13,697 nt of DNA from Bacteroidales bacterium. GTDB lineage: Bacteria > Bacteroidota > Bacteroidia > Bacteroidales > FEN-979. The notes under the pieces are model-generated. The model worked only from the letters and a program-made list of their open reading frames with translations, did not search any database and had not been told where the DNA came from. The stretch lies in assembly GCA_023229525.1 (NCBI GenBank), contig JALNZC010000067.1, forward strand, positions 1 through 13,697, given 5' to 3'. Positions 12,935 to 13,697 of the stretch are shown here, one piece after another. The translations under genes and the position numbers were made by a program. Each line of letters starts with the position of its first letter. Position 1 is the stretch's first letter.

Positions 12935-13697
12935 GTCTTTGCTTTCGACGTCTTGCGTAATTCCAGTCCGATGGAGAGAAGAACAATTATAACAAGCAAA
13001 CCAGAGCTTATCCGGGAAATTTTCTCTCCGAGAAAATAGACTTTAGGCTCAAATTTAAAAACCAGTTTGTGCTCGCCGGCGGGTAACACCATGGCACGCA
13101 ACACATAATTTGAACGGAAATGCGGCGTTAGCTGTCCATCAACATAAGCATTCCAGCCTTTAGGGTAATAAATTTCCGAGAACACAGCAAGTCCATTTTT
13201 TCTTGTGTTATAATGGTAGGTCAGTGCATTTGGGGCATATTCGACCAGTTTGATGTTATCCAATGAATCTTTTCCGGGTACATAAGATTTCAGCATATCG
13301 GCAAACTTTTTATCTACAATGGTGACCCTTCGCGGGTTAAGACCTTTCAATGCTTCGATTTCCGCATCGGCATTATCCACAAGTTTATATGACCCGACAA
13401 ACCAGGCATTCCCCAACGTATTGTTATTCGGGAAAGCCATGGGTTGCTTGTTGTTATCAGGAACAATAACATATCGGGTATTAAGCATATTCAAAACAGG
13501 GGTGCTGTCGGTACGCATCGACCTGGCAAAGGATTCTATATCCCGTTGAATACCCGTGTCGATCAATTCCTGGTAACGGCGCAGTTTGGCTCCATGGTAG
13601 CCTCCGATGGATTTATGATAGTAAGAGGTACCTGCATCGTTGAAGGGATCTGTTGTAAGGTTAAGTACCCTGAAGTCCGGGGTTGGATCCTGCATAA
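12931..13697 (-). CDS. YfhO-like membrane protein, C-terminal 254 residues only
   Basis: The leftward frame stays open to the right edge, so the N-terminal part, which in this family holds many transmembrane helices (full length usually around 800 residues), is outside the window. The visible part has FRVLNLTTDPFNDAGTSYYHKSIGGYHGAKLRRYQELID, then LNMLNTRYVIVP, GNAWFVGSYKLVDNADAEIEALKGLNP, SEIYYPKGWNAYVDGQ, and VLPAGEHKLVFKFEP before a last transmembrane helix (SGLLVIIVLLSIGLEL) and a basic tail. I know this series from Bacteroidota proteins of the YfhO family, which in Gram-positives are linked to glycosylation of lipoteichoic acid. In Bacteroidota the role is unproved; a GT-C-like polyprenyl-sugar dependent transferase is likely. 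It overlaps the GT4 gene by 4 bp. The methionine at 13693-13695 is internal, not the start. Confidence 0.85.
   Translation of the reverse strand, partial: MQDPTPDFRVLNLTTDPFNDAGTSYYHKSIGGYHGAKLRRYQELIDTGIQRDIESFARSMRTDSTPVLNMLNTRYVIVPDNNKQPMAFPNNNTLGNAWFVGSYKLVDNADAEIEALKGLNPRRVTIVDKKFADMLKSYVPGKDSLDNIKLVEYAPNALTYHYNTRKNGLAVFSEIYYPKGWNAYVDGQLTPHFRSNYVLRAMVLPAGEHKLVFKFEPKVYFLGEKISRISSGLLVIIVLLSIGLELRKTSKAKT

Noticed and set aside
1..13697. CRISPR array, phage or plasmid genes, toxin-antitoxin pairs or a defence island
   Set aside because: No spaced direct repeats, integrase, transposase, nuclease or small paired genes were found; all sizeable frames are housekeeping or envelope genes.

Overview
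The window looks like a chromosomal segment of a Bacteroidota bacterium, probably of the order Bacteroidales. The signs are moderate G+C, no convincing Shine-Dalgarno sequences, several TAnnTTTG-type -7 promoter boxes, and protein families typical of the phylum: a PagL-like acyloxyacyl hydrolase, a 2-Cys peroxiredoxin with a long insert before the PVALRG motif, a MATE exporter, and a YfhO-type membrane protein followed by a GT4 glycosyltransferase. No transposase, integrase, phage gene, CRISPR array, tRNA or rRNA is visible.

Left part (1-2130): the window opens inside a leftward gene for a PagL-like outer-membrane deacylase. It diverges from mazG (NTP pyrophosphohydrolase). mazG converges on a leftward peroxiredoxin gene, which ends in two consecutive hairpins, one of them followed by a seven-T tract. 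Middle (2168-8525): a leftward block of gyrB, then an HlyD/MacA-type adaptor, a MacB/FtsX-type permease and a TolC-type outer-membrane protein. The last three make up most of a tripartite ABC export machine, but no ATPase gene is present. A TACCTTTG box in front of gyrB may drive the whole block.

Right-centre (8721-10245): wecB (UDP-GlcNAc 2-epimerase family) lies 17 bp downstream of rnpB, the class A RNase P RNA, which is also leftward. The P12 stem of rnpB is a perfect 23-bp hairpin whose inner part resembles a dispersed GTAGAGACG palindrome. This is the most striking non-coding feature here. rnpB diverges from a MATE exporter. Both sides have a TACTTTTG box, and the MATE leader carries a perfect 9-bp hairpin just before its start codon.

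Right end (11618-13697): a GT4 glycosyltransferase overlaps by 4 bp the end of a truncated YfhO-like membrane protein gene. They form a translationally coupled leftward pair, probably for cell-surface glycan assembly. In all, the window holds housekeeping genes (gyrB, rnpB, mazG, peroxiredoxin) mixed with envelope functions (efflux, lipid A or glycan modification, nucleotide-sugar supply). I see no clear new defence or mobile system; the interest lies in the RNA and regulatory structure.
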